Shown piece after piece: positions 34,705-44,547 of a stretch of DNA of 64,000 nt. The position numbers and the translations under genes were made by a program. The notes below the pieces were generated by a model. It did no database searches and was not told the DNA's origin. It worked only from the letters and a program-made list of their open reading frames with translations. This DNA is from Micromonospora yasonensis. GTDB lineage: Bacteria; Actinomycetota; Actinomycetes; Mycobacteriales; Micromonosporaceae. The first letter of the stretch is position 1. The number at the start of each line of letters is the position of its first letter. The DNA is taken from NCBI RefSeq assembly GCF_026013475.1, contig NZ_JAPDPH010000003.1, positions 1-64,000 of the forward strand, written 5' to 3'.

Positions 34705-34891
34705 GCTCGCCGTGTCACCTTCCGCTCGCCACTGCGGGGCTGGCAGAACCGGCCAGCTCCTCGGGCTCGCCGTGTCACCTTCCGCTCGCCACTGCGGGGC
34801 TGGCAGAACCGGCCAGCTCCTCGGGCTCGCCGTGTCACCTTCCGCTCGCCACTGCGGGGCTGGCAGAACCGGCCAGCTCCTCGGGCTCGCC
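34705..34891. repeat. 60-bp tandem repeat, three copies, containing the mfd 3' end
   Basis: Three identical 60-bp units at 34705-34764, 34765-34824 and 34825-34884, with 7 bp of a fourth. On the minus strand the unit reads as the last codons of mfd (EPEELAGSASPAVASGR) plus its stop and two more codons. mfd ends in the unit nearest to it (34825-34884); the other two are downstream, between mfd and the SurA-like gene. Confidence 0.95.
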
Positions 34892-37800
34892 CAGCACGTC
34901 GCTGAGGAGCTGGGCGCACCACTCCAGCAGCGCCTGGTCGCGCAGCGGCTCGCCGCCGACCCGGCGGGTGCTCGGCCGAGGCACGCTGACCTGGTCGAGC
35001 GCCTGCTTGTAGACCGAGTCCGGGTGGTAGCGCTTCAGCCGCAGCTGCTTCGAGTCGGGCAGCGGCAGCGGGCTGAACCGGATGTGCTTGCCCTGCATCG
35101 ACACGTCGGTGAGGCCGTACCGGCGAGCGAGCAACCGGAACCGGGCCACCGCGACCAGGTTCTGCACCGGCGCGGGCGGCTCGCCGTACCGGTCGGTCAT
35201 CTCGGCGACCACCTCGCGCAGCCGCTCCTCGTCGCGGGCCTCGGCGAGTTTGCGGTACATCTCCAGGCGCAGCCGCTCCACGCCGACGTAGTCGTGCGGC
35301 AGGTGCGCGTCGACCGGAAGATCAATCCGGACCTCGGCCGCCATGCCGTCGGACTCCGGGTGCTCGCCCTTGAAGGCGGAGACCGCCTCGCCGACCATCC
35401 GGACGTACAGGTCGAAGCCGACGCCCTCGATGTGGCCGGACTGCTCGCCGCCGAGCAGGTTGCCGGCGCCCCGGATCTCCAGGTCCTTCATCGCCACGTA
35501 CATGCCGGCGCCCAGCTCGGTGTGCTGGGCGATGGTGGCCAGCCGCTCGTGCGCGTTCTCGGTGAGCGGCTTGTCCGGCGGGTAGAGGAAGTACGCGTAC
35601 GCCCGCTCCCGGCCACGGCCCACCCGGCCCCGGATCTGGTGCAGCTGGGCCAGGCCCAGCAGGTCGGCCCGCTCCACGATCAGCGTGTTGGCGTTCGGGA
35701 TGTCGATGCCGGACTCCACGATCGTGGTGCAGACCAGGACGTCGAACTCCTTCTCCCAGAAGCCGACCATCACCTTCTCGAGCGCTTCCTCGCTCATCTG
35801 GCCGTGCGCCACCGCGACCCTGGCCTCGGGCACCAGCTCGCGGATCCGCCGGGCCGCCCGCTCGATCGACTCGACCCGGTTGTGCAGGTAGAACACCTGC
35901 CCGTCGCGGAGCAGCTCGCGATGGATGGCGGCGGCCACCTGCCGGTCGTCGTACGCCCCGACGGCGGTGAGCACCGGGTGCCGCTCCTCCGGCGGGGTGG
36001 CGATGGTGGACATCTCCCGGATGCCGGTGATCGCCATCTCCAGGGTGCGCGGGATCGGGGTGGCCGACATGGCCAGCACGTCGACCGACGCGCGCAGGGT
36101 CTTCAGGTGCTCCTTGTGCTCGACGCCGAAGCGCTGCTCCTCGTCGATGATGACGAGGCCGAGCTGCTTGAACCGGGTGGCGGCCTGGAGCAGCCGGTGG
36201 GTGCCGATCACGATGTCGGCGGTGCCGTCGGCGACCATCGCCAGGGTCTGCTCGGCCTCCTTCGGCGTCTGGAACCGGGAGAGCTGCCCGAGGGTGATCG
36301 GGAACTGGCTCATCCGCTCGGCGAAGGTGTTGTAGTGCTGCTGCACCAGCAGGGTGGTGGGCACCAGCACGGCCACCTGCTTGCCGTCCTGCACCGCCTT
36401 GAACGCGGCCCGGACCGCGATCTCGGTCTTGCCGTACCCGACGTCGCCGCAGATCAGCCGGTCCATCGGGACTGTCTGCTCCATGTCCCGCTTGACCTCC
36501 TCGATGGCGGCGAGCTGGTCCGGCGTCTCCTGCCAGGGGAAGGCGTCCTCCAGCTCCCGCTGCCAGGGGGTGTCCGGGCCGAAGTTGTGCCCCTTGGAGG
36601 CCTTGCGAGCGGCGTAGAGCTGGATGAGCTGCGCGGCGATCTCGCGGACCGCCTTGCGGGCCCTGGCCTTGGACTTCTGCCAGTCCGAGCCGCCCATCTT
36701 GTGCAGGGTGGGCTGCTCACCGCCGACGTAACGGGAGAGCTGGTCGAGCTGGTCGGTGGGGACGAAGAGCCGGTCGCCGGGCTGGCCGCGCTTGCTCGGC
36801 GCGTACTCGATGACCAGGTATTCCCGGGAGGCGCCGTTGACGGTGCGCTGCACCAGCTCGACGTACCGGCCGATGCCGTGCTGCTCGTGCACGACGTGGT
36901 CGCCGGCCCGCAGCTCGAGCGGGTCGATGGTGTTGCGCCGGCGGCTGGGCAGCTTGCGCATGTCCCGGGTGGAGGTGCCCCGGCCGCCGGTGACGTCGTT
37001 GCCGGTGAGCAGCACGAACCGGGACGCCTCGTCGACGAAGCCGGCGGTCAGGCAGCCGCAGGAGACCAGCAGCTCGCCGGGGACGGGCGCGGCCGGCACG
37101 TCCTCGGTGAGCCGGGCGCCGAGGCCGGCGTCGCGGAGCACCTCGACGGCCCGCTGGGCGGGGCCGTGCCCCTCGAAGACCAGCGCGATCGACCAGCCCT
37201 CGCCGGCCCAGCGCTTGAGGTCGTCGACCACCCGGGCGGTCTCGCCGTGGTAGAGCGGGGCGGGCTGGGCGGCCAGGGTCACCGCGATCGCGTCGTCCGG
37301 GGTGACGTCGACCTCGGTCGGCTCGTCCTCCCACGGCTGTCGGGCGGGCGCGGCGTCCGCCTCCACGAGGCCGAACGGGGCCAGCGTCCACCAGGGCTGG
37401 CGGAGGGCGCGGGCGGCCGTGCGTACGTCGGCCAGGGTGCGGAAGGCGGCGGCGCCGAGGTCGATCGGGGCCTGGCCACCGACGGCGGCCGCGGCCCAGC
37501 TGGCCTGGAGGAACTCCTCGGAGGTACGGACCAGGTCGTGCGCCCGGGTGCGGATCCGCTCCGGGTCGCAGAGCAACACGTGGGTGCCGGCCGGCATGCA
37601 GTCGACCAGCAGCTCCATCGCGTCGGCGCCGATCAGCGCCGGGGCGAGCGACTCCATGCCCTCGACCGGGATGCCCTCGGCCAGCTTGTCGAGGATCTCG
37701 GCCAGCTCCGGGTGCTCGGCGGCGAGCGCCGCGGCCCGCTTCCGCACCGAGGGCGTGAGCAGCAGCTCGCGGCAGGGCGGCGCCCAGAGCTGCGCCACGC

Positions 37801-38500
37801 CCTCGATGGTGCGCTGGTCGGCGACTGCGAAGGTACGGATCTCCTCCACCTCGTCGCCCCAGAACTCGACCCGGGACGGGTGTTCGTCGGTGGGCGGGAA
37901 GACGTCGAGGATGCCACCGCGCACGGCGAACTCGCCCCGCTTGGTGACCAGGTCGACCCGGGCGTACGCCATCCCGGTGAGCCGCCGGGCGACCTCCTCC
38001 AGGTCCGCCTCGTCACCGGCGGCGAGCTGCACCGGCTCCAGGTCGCCGAGCCCCTTGAGCTGGGGCTGGAGCAGCGACCGGACCGGCGCGACGACCACCC
38101 GCAGTGGACCGGTCCGCCCGTGCGCGTCGGCGGACCCGGGGTGGGCCAGCCGGCGCAGCACGGCCAGCCGCCGCCCGACCGTGTCGGATCGGGGGGAGAG
38201 TCGCTCGTGCGGCAGCGTCTCCCAGGACGGGAAGACCGCCACCTGCTCCGGCGGCAGCAGGCTGCCCAGCGCGGAGGCGAGGTCGTCGGCCTCGCGGGTG
38301 GTGGCGGTCACGGCCAGCACCGGAAGCCCGGCACCCCCGGCCGGCTCGTCGGCGGCCACCGCCGCGACGGCGAACGGGCGCAGCGCGGCGGGGGCGGTGA
38401 GGTCAAGCCCGTCGACCTGCGCGGCACCGGAGCGCGCCAGGTCACGCGCCCGGGCCAGCCCGGGGTCGGCCAGGGCTGCGGAGAAGAGTCCGGTGAGCAT
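34835..38500 (-). CDS. mfd: Transcription-repair coupling factor
   Basis: A 1221-residue ATP-dependent translocase that removes RNA polymerase stalled at lesions and recruits UvrA. The N-terminal UvrB-like module covers about 1-480, with LPHERLSPRSDTVGRRLAVL. An RNA-polymerase-interaction domain near 510-570 contains LRAGDHVVHEQHGIGRYVEL. Helicase motifs: GDVGYGKTEIAVRAAFKAV (Walker A, about 670), VIIDEEQRFGVEHKE, SATPIPRTLEMA, and QIRGRVGRGRERAYAY. A C-terminal domain follows. The last ~16 codons are embedded in a 60-bp repeat. ATG 38500 has GGAAG nine bases upstream. Confidence 0.95.
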   Translation of the reverse strand: MLTGLFSAALADPGLARARDLARSGAAQVDGLDLTAPAALRPFAVAAVAADEPAGGAGLPVLAVTATTREADDLASALGSLLPPEQVAVFPSWETLPHERLSPRSDTVGRRLAVLRRLAHPGSADAHGRTGPLRVVVAPVRSLLQPQLKGLGDLEPVQLAAGDEADLEEVARRLTGMAYARVDLVTKRGEFAVRGGILDVFPPTDEHPSRVEFWGDEVEEIRTFAVADQRTIEGVAQLWAPPCRELLLTPSVRKRAAALAAEHPELAEILDKLAEGIPVEGMESLAPALIGADAMELLVDCMPAGTHVLLCDPERIRTRAHDLVRTSEEFLQASWAAAAVGGQAPIDLGAAAFRTLADVRTAARALRQPWWTLAPFGLVEADAAPARQPWEDEPTEVDVTPDDAIAVTLAAQPAPLYHGETARVVDDLKRWAGEGWSIALVFEGHGPAQRAVEVLRDAGLGARLTEDVPAAPVPGELLVSCGCLTAGFVDEASRFVLLTGNDVTGGRGTSTRDMRKLPSRRRNTIDPLELRAGDHVVHEQHGIGRYVELVQRTVNGASREYLVIEYAPSKRGQPGDRLFVPTDQLDQLSRYVGGEQPTLHKMGGSDWQKSKARARKAVREIAAQLIQLYAARKASKGHNFGPDTPWQRELEDAFPWQETPDQLAAIEEVKRDMEQTVPMDRLICGDVGYGKTEIAVRAAFKAVQDGKQVAVLVPTTLLVQQHYNTFAERMSQFPITLGQLSRFQTPKEAEQTLAMVADGTADIVIGTHRLLQAATRFKQLGLVIIDEEQRFGVEHKEHLKTLRASVDVLAMSATPIPRTLEMAITGIREMSTIATPPEERHPVLTAVGAYDDRQVAAAIHRELLRDGQVFYLHNRVESIERAARRIRELVPEARVAVAHGQMSEEALEKVMVGFWEKEFDVLVCTTIVESGIDIPNANTLIVERADLLGLAQLHQIRGRVGRGRERAYAYFLYPPDKPLTENAHERLATIAQHTELGAGMYVAMKDLEIRGAGNLLGGEQSGHIEGVGFDLYVRMVGEAVSAFKGEHPESDGMAAEVRIDLPVDAHLPHDYVGVERLRLEMYRKLAEARDEERLREVVAEMTDRYGEPPAPVQNLVAVARFRLLARRYGLTDVSMQGKHIRFSPLPLPDSKQLRLKRYHPDSVYKQALDQVSVPRPSTRRVGGEPLRDQALLEWCAQLLSDVLGEPEELAGSASPAVASGR

Positions 38501-38712
38501 CAGTGATCACTTCCAGGAGGTCGACGCACGGCGACGACCCCGCGTCCGGCCGGACGGGGGGTTGCACCTTCCGAGACTATCCCCCTCCCGGGACATTCCG
38601 GGCCGCAGCCACCGCCCACTCCACGCCGGCATCCCCGACCCGCCCACGCATCACGCCCGCCTCAGATTCGCGCCCCGGATTCGCACACCCCGCACCCCAA
38701 GATCCGCACAAG

Positions 38713-38762
38713 TTCCCGGAAAGAGTGGCCTTCCGAGCGCTCACGGCCACTCCTCCCGGGAA
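38713..38762. repeat. Imperfect inverted repeat in mfd-cyclase intergenic region
   Basis: Arms 38713-38730 and 38745-38762 (TTCCCGGAAAGAGTGGCC and a complement with three mismatches) around a 14-nt loop. An outer CAAGATC (38698) / GATCTTG (38822) pair encloses it. It lies in the only gene-free stretch above 300 bp (38501-38863), between two divergent genes. Apart from these repeats I see no gene or RNA there. Confidence 0.6.
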
Positions 38763-38863
38763 AGAGGGCGCCCCCGAGCGCGGCGAGCGGCGGGAGCGGG
38801 CGGTGCGGCGGTGGCGGGGAGGGATCTTGACCCTGGGTGGGCAGGCGTGGTGCGGTGAGCGGC

Positions 38864-39775
38864 ATGGCAGGTGAGTACCGGGCGGTCTTCGATGCCGAGG
38901 TCGTCTTCGTCAACGGCGGTGGGTTGCGGACCGAGGGATTCCGGCTGGACGTCCTGGGCCCGGAGATCGACGACGCCGAACTGGCGGCGCTGTTCGTCCG
39001 GCACCTCGGGCTGCTCATGGTCGCCGACGTGCGGATCACTCACCGGACGGTCGTCGAGGAAGCGCACAAGGGTGGCCGCGGAACCCGGCCGGCCGAGGCA
39101 CCACGCCGGCGGCTGGTGGAGCTGAGCCACGTGATCACCGACGGGATGGTCACGCTGCCCGGCTGGCCGGCGCCCCGGATCACCGACTGGCTGACCCGCG
39201 AGGCGTCGAAGGCGAAGTACGCCCCGGGGACGGAGTTCCATGTGGCGCAGATCGACATGATCGCCAACACCGGCACCTACCTCGACGCCCCGTCGCACCG
39301 CTGGGCGGACGGGCCGGACCTCACCGGTGTGCCGCTGGACCGGCTCGCCGACCTGCCCGGGATCGTGGTCCGGGTGCCGGAAGGCACCCGAGCGGTGGAC
39401 CGACTGCTGCTGGCCCCGTACGACGTGACCGGCCGGGCGGTGCTGCTGCACACCGGGTGGGACGTGCACTTCGGCACCGACCGGTACGCCGGATCCGACG
39501 CGCCCCACCTGACCGGGGACGGTGCGGAGTGGCTGGTGGCAGCGGGCGCGGCCCTGGTCGGCATCGACTCGATCAACATCGACGACATGACCCCGGCGGC
39601 GGCCGGCGAGCGCCCGGCGCACAGCGCCCTGCTCGCCGCCGGCATCCCGGTCGTGGAGCACCTGACCGGCCTGGCCGCCCTGCCGCCGGAGGGGTTCCGG
39701 TTCACCGCCGCGCCGCCCCGGGTGACGGGCATGGGCACCTTCCCGGTCCGCGCCTTCGCCGTCGCCGACGCCTGA
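38864..39775 (+). CDS. Cyclase / kynurenine formamidase-like hydrolase
   Basis: A 303-residue protein of two parts. Residues about 1-70 form a small N-terminal module (AVFDAEVVFVNGGGLRTEGF then FRLDVLGPEIDDAELAALFV). The rest is a metal-dependent cyclase-family hydrolase. The motif is NTGTYLDAPSH near residue 140, where the usual HxGTHxDxxxH has Asn and Tyr at the first two His positions; a later INIDDMTP carries another conserved Asp. Its substrate is unknown. ATG 38864 is the likely start. Confidence 0.78.
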   Translation: MAGEYRAVFDAEVVFVNGGGLRTEGFRLDVLGPEIDDAELAALFVRHLGLLMVADVRITHRTVVEEAHKGGRGTRPAEAPRRRLVELSHVITDGMVTLPGWPAPRITDWLTREASKAKYAPGTEFHVAQIDMIANTGTYLDAPSHRWADGPDLTGVPLDRLADLPGIVVRVPEGTRAVDRLLLAPYDVTGRAVLLHTGWDVHFGTDRYAGSDAPHLTGDGAEWLVAAGAALVGIDSINIDDMTPAAAGERPAHSALLAAGIPVVEHLTGLAALPPEGFRFTAAPPRVTGMGTFPVRAFAVADA

Positions 39776-39812
39776 GCCTCGCCGATGATCTACTTCGCCT
39801 GCGAGTCGCTCA

Positions 39813-40392
39813 TCAGTAGCGCACCGAGATCCGGCGCTCGATCGCGTCGACCCGGATCTCCCCGCCGTACGGGATGATCAGCTGCGGGTCGGTGTGGCCC
39901 AGGTCGACGTCGAAGACCACCACCGGGTCGTCGACGTAGTCCGCGAGGGCCCGGGTGATCGCCTCCCGCTGGGCCTCGCCCCAGGCCCGCCGTTCCGCCA
40001 GGGTGTGCGGCTTGTCGAAGTCCCACGCCTTGGGGCGGCCGACCACGATCGTCGGGAAACATCACCGGCTCGTTGGCCAGCGTCGCCGGGTCCCGCCAGT
40101 CGCGCGGCTGGTCGCCCCACTCGGTCGCCGGAGCCAGTTCGTACCAGCCGGAGGTGAAGAGGGCGGCGCGCAGCGAGTCGAAGGTGACCGGGTGCGGCTT
40201 GCCGGGCCGGCCGAGGTGCACCAGCACCGAGCCGCCGTGGTACGCCACCACGCCCAGTCGGTACAGGTGGTTGAGGATGTTGGTGTTGTCCGAGTAGCCG
40301 AAGTACACGTGCGGGAAGAGGCCCGGCAGCCCGGCCGAGGGCGACACCACGGCGACCCGGTCGCCCGGCTTCGGCTTGGCGGGGTATCGCAA
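39813..40392 (-). pseudogene. Broken S66 family peptidase (LD-carboxypeptidase/MccF-like)
   Basis: The start (MRYPAKPKPGDRVAVVSPSA) and the central FGYSDNTNILNHLYRLGVVA with its nucleophile Ser belong to S66 serine peptidases. About 75 residues expected between LPGLFP and FGYSD are missing. After NEPVMFPDDR the frame shifts (near 40045), and the C-terminal part GRPKAWDFDKPHT to GHTDPQLIIPYGGE continues in another frame. The middle section that should carry the catalytic Glu is absent. Only about 200 of an expected ~340 codons remain, so no active enzyme is made. Confidence 0.85.
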
Positions 40393-40487
40393 CGACGTGC
40401 CCAGACGCTATCGGCCCCCGCCACCGGATTGTTCGACCGTCTGCCCGACCTCGATCAGAACGGCACAACCCGGGCGAAGCGCCCACC

Positions 40488-40493
40488 TAGGCT
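40488..40493 (+). promoter_or_regulatory. -10 hexamer (TAGGCT), leaderless start
   Basis: TAGGCT ends 6 nt before GTG 40500, with no Shine-Dalgarno between; it decides the start of the membrane protein gene. Confidence 0.5.
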
Positions 40494-40499
40494 GGCCAT

Positions 40500-41555
40500 G
40501 TGGACGAGCAGGGGCAGGAGCTTCCGGTACGCGACTGGCTGCCGCGCGCGGCAGCGCTGCTGGTCGGCACGCTCGCCCTGGCCACCGCGTTCATCGCGGC
40601 GTACGTCGGGGCGCTGCACAAGCCGACCCCGCACGACCTTCCGGTCGGGGTGGCGCTGGGCGACCAGCGCGCGCAGGCGGTGCTGGCCGCCGTCCGTAGC
40701 CGGACCGACACGATCAAGCCCGTCGAGTACGACAACCAGGACGCCGCCCTCGACGCCCTGACCTCCCGCGAGGTCTACGCGGTGCTCCACGCCGACCCGG
40801 GCGGCGGCCTGACCCTGACCACGGCCGGTGCCAGCGCGCCCGCCGCCAAGGATCTGGTCACCCAGGTGCTCACCCAGGCCGCCCGGCAGGCCAACCTGCC
40901 GCTCCAGGTCACCGACGAGGTGCCCGCCGCCGCTGGCGACCCGCGCGGGTTGGTGCCGTTCTACCTCGCGGTCGGCCTGGTCCTCGGGGGCTACCTGGCC
41001 TCTACCGCCCTGGGCATCTCGCTCGGCACCGCACCCCGCAGCCTGCGCCGCGCCGGGCTGCGGATCGCCACCCTCGCGGTGCACTCCGTGCTGCTCGGGA
41101 TAATCGGCGCGGTGCTGGTCGGGCCGGTGATGCACATCTGGGACCACCAGGTCCTGGCGGTCTTCCTGGTCGGCGCGCTCACCGTGTTCGCCGCCGGCAT
41201 GGTCGCCGCGGCGGTGCAGGGGTGGCTGGGGCTGCTCGGCACCGGGCTGGTGATCCTGCTGCTGGTGGTGCTCGGCAACCCCGGCTCGGGCGGCATCTAC
41301 GCCCCGGAGTTCCTGCCCGCCTTCCTGCGCGGGATGCACCGGTGGAACGTTCCCGGCCTGGCCACCGACTCGCTCAAGTCGGCGGTCTACTTCGACTGGC
41401 GGGGCGCGCGCTGGCCGTTGGTGGTACTCGGGATCTGGGCGGTGCTCGGGATCCTCGGGCTGGTCACCGCGGCGATCTTCCGGGCGCACCGGCGCGCCGC
41501 GCCTGCCGCGCGTGCCCGGCCGGCCGCACCGGGGAGACCGGTGGCCGATGGCTGA
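40500..41555 (+). CDS. Polytopic membrane protein, ABC-2/YhgE-Pip-like
   Basis: A 351-residue protein with one N-terminal helix (about 13-35), an extracytoplasmic domain of ~110 residues starting [18 protein letters not shown], and then five or six membrane helices from about residue 150. This order (helix, external domain, helix cluster) is that of ABC-2 permease-like and YhgE/Pip-related proteins. No ATPase gene is adjacent, so transport function is not assured. GTG 40500 is 6 nt after TAGGCT. The tail is Ala/Arg/Pro-rich. Family assignment is tentative. Confidence 0.7.
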   Translation: MDEQGQELPVRDWLPRAAALLVGTLALATAFIAAYVGALHKPTPHDLPVGVALGDQRAQAVLAAVRSRTDTIKPVEYDNQDAALDALTSREVYAVLHADPGGGLTLTTAGASAPAAKDLVTQVLTQAARQANLPLQVTDEVPAAAGDPRGLVPFYLAVGLVLGGYLASTALGISLGTAPRSLRRAGLRIATLAVHSVLLGIIGAVLVGPVMHIWDHQVLAVFLVGALTVFAAGMVAAAVQGWLGLLGTGLVILLLVVLGNPGSGGIYAPEFLPAFLRGMHRWNVPGLATDSLKSAVYFDWRGARWPLVVLGIWAVLGILGLVTAAIFRAHRRAAPAARARPAAPGRPVADG

Positions 41556-41594
41556 GCCGGTCGATCCGTCCCGGAGTGCAGATCATCACCCGGT

Positions 41595-41613
41595 CCCCCT
41601 CCTGCCGAGGGGG
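41595..41613. other. Short hairpin upstream of ppc
   Basis: CCCCCTC / GAGGGGG, a perfect 7-bp stem with a 5-nt loop, between the membrane protein stop (41555) and ppc. It could terminate the upstream transcript or lie in the ppc leader. Confidence 0.4.
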
Positions 41614-41679
41614 CCGACGCGGATACGATCCAGGGAGTCGGACAGCGCTGTCCTTCGTACTCGCGTAAGGAGCGCACCC

Positions 41680-44466
41680 GTGACCGACCAGCACGACCAC
41701 GACGGCCCGGACGCCGCGCTGCGGGCCGACATCCGCCGCCTCGGCACCCTGCTCGGGCAGACCCTCGCCCGCCAGGAGGGCCGACCCCTGCTCGACCTGG
41801 TCGAGGAGATCCGCGCCCAGGTCCGCTCCGACGCCCCGGCCGCCGCCCAGCGTCTCGCCGGCCTCGACGTGACCACCGGGACCAAGCTGGCCCGGGCCTT
41901 CTCCACCTACTTCCACCTGGCCAACATCACCGAGCAGGTGCACCGGGCGCGCGACCTGCGCCGCCGCCGGGCCATGCACGGCGGCTGGCTGGACCAGGCG
42001 GCCAACATGATCGCCGAGCGTGGGGTGCCGGCCGAGGAGATCGCCGCCGCGGCCCGCCGGCTCGCGGTACGCCCGGTCTTCACCGCCCACCCCACCGAGG
42101 CGGCCCGTCGCTCCATCCTGTCCAAGCTGCGCGCGGTCGCCGACGAGCTGGACACCGAAACGGCCAACGCCATCCTCTACGGAGCCAGCGACGAGGGCCC
42201 GGCCAACCGGCGCCTGGCCGAACTGCTGGACCTGATGTGGCAGACCGACGAGCTGCGGCTGGACCGGCCGGACCCGACCGACGAGGCCCGCAACGCCATC
42301 TACTACCTGCGTGACCTGTACGCCGAGGCCGCCCCGCAGGTGCTCGACGACCTCGCCGACACGCTGCGCACCCTGGGCGTGGAGACCTCACCGACCGCCC
42401 GCCCGCTGACCTTCGGCACCTGGATCGGCGGTGACCGCGACGGCAACCCGTTCGTCACCCCGACGGTCACCCGCGAGGTGCTGCGGATCCAGCACGAGCA
42501 CGGCATCGAGGCCACCGAGAAGGCGATGGACGCCCTCATCAACGAGGTCTCCGTGTCCCGCCGACTGCGCGCGGTCTCGCTCGACCTGTCCGCCAGCCTC
42601 GCCGCCGACCTGGACGCACTGCCCGAGGTGGCGCCCCGGTTCCGGCGGGTCAACGCCGAGGAGCCGTACCGGCTCAAGGCACGCTGCGTGAAGGCGAAGC
42701 TGACCAACACCCGGGAGCGGCTGCGCACCGGCACCGCACACGTACCGGGGCGGGACTACCGCGGGTCGGCCGAGCTGATCGCCGACCTGGAGCTGCTGCG
42801 CGCCTCGCTGGCCCGCAACTCGGGGCAGCTCACCGCCGTGGGCCGGCTCGCCTCGACGATCCGTACGGTGTCCGCGTTCGGGCTGCACCTGGCGACCATG
42901 GACGTCCGCGAGCACGCCGAGAAGCACCACGAGGTGCTCGCCCAGCTGTACGCGGCGGTCGGCGAGGTGTCCGACTACCCGTCGCTGACCCGACTGGAGC
43001 GCACCAAGCTGCTCGCCGACGAGCTGGCCGGCCGGCGGCCGTTGTCCACCCAGGACACCCCGCTCACCGAGTCGGCACAGAAGACGTTCGACGTTTTCGG
43101 GGCGATCCGCGAGGCGCAGGACCGGTTCGGCACCGAGGTGATCGAGTCGTACATCATCTCGATGACCCTCGGCGTGGACGACGTGCTCGCCGCGGTGGTG
43201 CTGGCCCGCGAGGCCGGCCTGATCGACGTGCACAGCGGCCGGGCCCGGATCGGCCTCGTGCCGCTGTTGGAGACGCCGGCCGAGTTGAACGCCGGCGGTG
43301 AGCTGCTCGACGAGCTGCTGTCGTTGCCGGCGTACCGGGCGCTGGTCGCGGCCCGGGGCGACGTGCAGGAGGTGATGCTGGGCTACTCCGACTCCAACAA
43401 GGAGGCCGGCATCACCACCAGCCAGTGGTCGATCCACCGGGCCCAGCGCGCGCTGCGGGACGTGGCCGCCCGGCACGGCGTGCACCTGCGGCTGTTCCAC
43501 GGCCGGGGCGGCACGGTCGGCCGGGGCGGCGGCCCCACCCACGAGGCCATCCTGGCCCAGCCGTACGGCACGCTGGACGGCGCGATCAAGGTGACCGAGC
43601 AGGGCGAGGTCATCTCCGACAAGTACACCCTCCCCGCGCTGGCCCGGGAGAACCTGGAGCTGACCGTCGCGGCGGTGCTCCAGGCGACCCTGCTGCACAC
43701 CGCGCCCCGGCAGCCCGGCGAGATGCTGGAACGCTGGGACGCCACCATGGACGTGGTCTCCGAGGCGGCGTTCCGGTCCTACCGGAACTTGGTCGAGGAC
43801 CCGGACCTGCCCGCGTACTTCTGGGCCTCCACCCCGACCGAGCTGCTCGGCGCGTTGAACATCGGCTCCCGCCCGGCGAAACGACCGAACACCGGCGCCG
43901 GCCTGGCCGGCCTGCGGGCCATCCCGTGGGTGTTCGGCTGGACCCAGACCCGGCAGATCGTGCCCGGCTGGTTCGGCGTCGGGTCCGGGCTGGCCGCCGC
44001 CCGGGCTGCCGGACTGGAGGACGTGCTCGCCGAGATGCACCGGAACTGGCACTTCTTCCGCACGTTCCTGTCGAACGTCGAGATGATGCTGACCAAGACC
44101 GACCTCACCATCGCCCGCCGGTACGTGGAGACGCTGGTCCCGAAGAAGCTGCACCCGATCTTCGAGAAGATCGAGCAGGAGTACGAGTTGACCAAGCAGG
44201 AGGTGCTGGCGGTCACCTCCTCGCCGGCCCTGCTGGAGAACTCGCCGGTGCTCCAGCGCACCCTCGCGGTGCGGGACACCTACCTGGAGCCGCTGCACCA
44301 TCTGCAGGTGGCGCTGCTGCGCCAGTACCGGGATTCCGGTGCGGCCGGCCGGGCGGTGGCGACCGCGCCGGGCGGCCGGCGCGCGCCGAACGACGGCACG
44401 GCGCTGGAGCGCGCGCTGCTCACCACGGTCAACGGTATCGCCGCCGGCATGCGCAACACCGGCTGA
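41680..44466 (+). CDS. ppc: Phosphoenolpyruvate carboxylase
   Basis: A 928-residue anaplerotic enzyme adding bicarbonate to phosphoenolpyruvate to give oxaloacetate. Catalytic segments are all present: [14 protein letters not shown] (His) near residue 135, [14 protein letters not shown] near 250, [16 protein letters not shown] near 570, and [20 protein letters not shown] (Arg and Gly loop) near 610. The C-terminus ends MRNTG, as is usual in the family. GTG 41680 has AAGGAG 8 nt upstream. A strong terminator follows the stop. Confidence 0.95.
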   Translation: MTDQHDHDGPDAALRADIRRLGTLLGQTLARQEGRPLLDLVEEIRAQVRSDAPAAAQRLAGLDVTTGTKLARAFSTYFHLANITEQVHRARDLRRRRAMHGGWLDQAANMIAERGVPAEEIAAAARRLAVRPVFTAHPTEAARRSILSKLRAVADELDTETANAILYGASDEGPANRRLAELLDLMWQTDELRLDRPDPTDEARNAIYYLRDLYAEAAPQVLDDLADTLRTLGVETSPTARPLTFGTWIGGDRDGNPFVTPTVTREVLRIQHEHGIEATEKAMDALINEVSVSRRLRAVSLDLSASLAADLDALPEVAPRFRRVNAEEPYRLKARCVKAKLTNTRERLRTGTAHVPGRDYRGSAELIADLELLRASLARNSGQLTAVGRLASTIRTVSAFGLHLATMDVREHAEKHHEVLAQLYAAVGEVSDYPSLTRLERTKLLADELAGRRPLSTQDTPLTESAQKTFDVFGAIREAQDRFGTEVIESYIISMTLGVDDVLAAVVLAREAGLIDVHSGRARIGLVPLLETPAELNAGGELLDELLSLPAYRALVAARGDVQEVMLGYSDSNKEAGITTSQWSIHRAQRALRDVAARHGVHLRLFHGRGGTVGRGGGPTHEAILAQPYGTLDGAIKVTEQGEVISDKYTLPALARENLELTVAAVLQATLLHTAPRQPGEMLERWDATMDVVSEAAFRSYRNLVEDPDLPAYFWASTPTELLGALNIGSRPAKRPNTGAGLAGLRAIPWVFGWTQTRQIVPGWFGVGSGLAAARAAGLEDVLAEMHRNWHFFRTFLSNVEMMLTKTDLTIARRYVETLVPKKLHPIFEKIEQEYELTKQEVLAVTSSPALLENSPVLQRTLAVRDTYLEPLHHLQVALLRQYRDSGAAGRAVATAPGGRRAPNDGTALERALLTTVNGIAAGMRNTG

Positions 44467-44470
44467 GGCG

Positions 44471-44523
44471 TAAGGAAGGGCCCCCTGCTAACGCATTTCG
44501 CATAGCAGGGGGCCCCTTTTAAC
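44471..44523. terminator. GGGCCC palindromic element, copy 4 (terminator after ppc)
   Basis: A perfect 13-bp stem (GGGCCCCCTGCTA, 44478-44490, with 44503-44515) and a 12-nt loop, followed by CCTTTTAAC. It lies between the convergent stops of ppc and the 44548 gene. The flanking TAAGGAAGGGC is shared with the element at 1491. Confidence 0.85.
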
Positions 44524-44547
44524 AACTGCGAGGCCCGAGCGGCGGGT

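Noticed and set aside
34705-34891. CRISPR-like repeats
   Set aside because: The units abut without spacers, are 60 bp long, and contain the mfd stop; no cas genes are present.
34643-38506. A 1287-codon open frame on the + strand opposite mfd
   Set aside because: Its translation is low-complexity Arg/Gly/Ala/His-rich text; it is a by-product of high GC3 in mfd, which has full helicase motifs.
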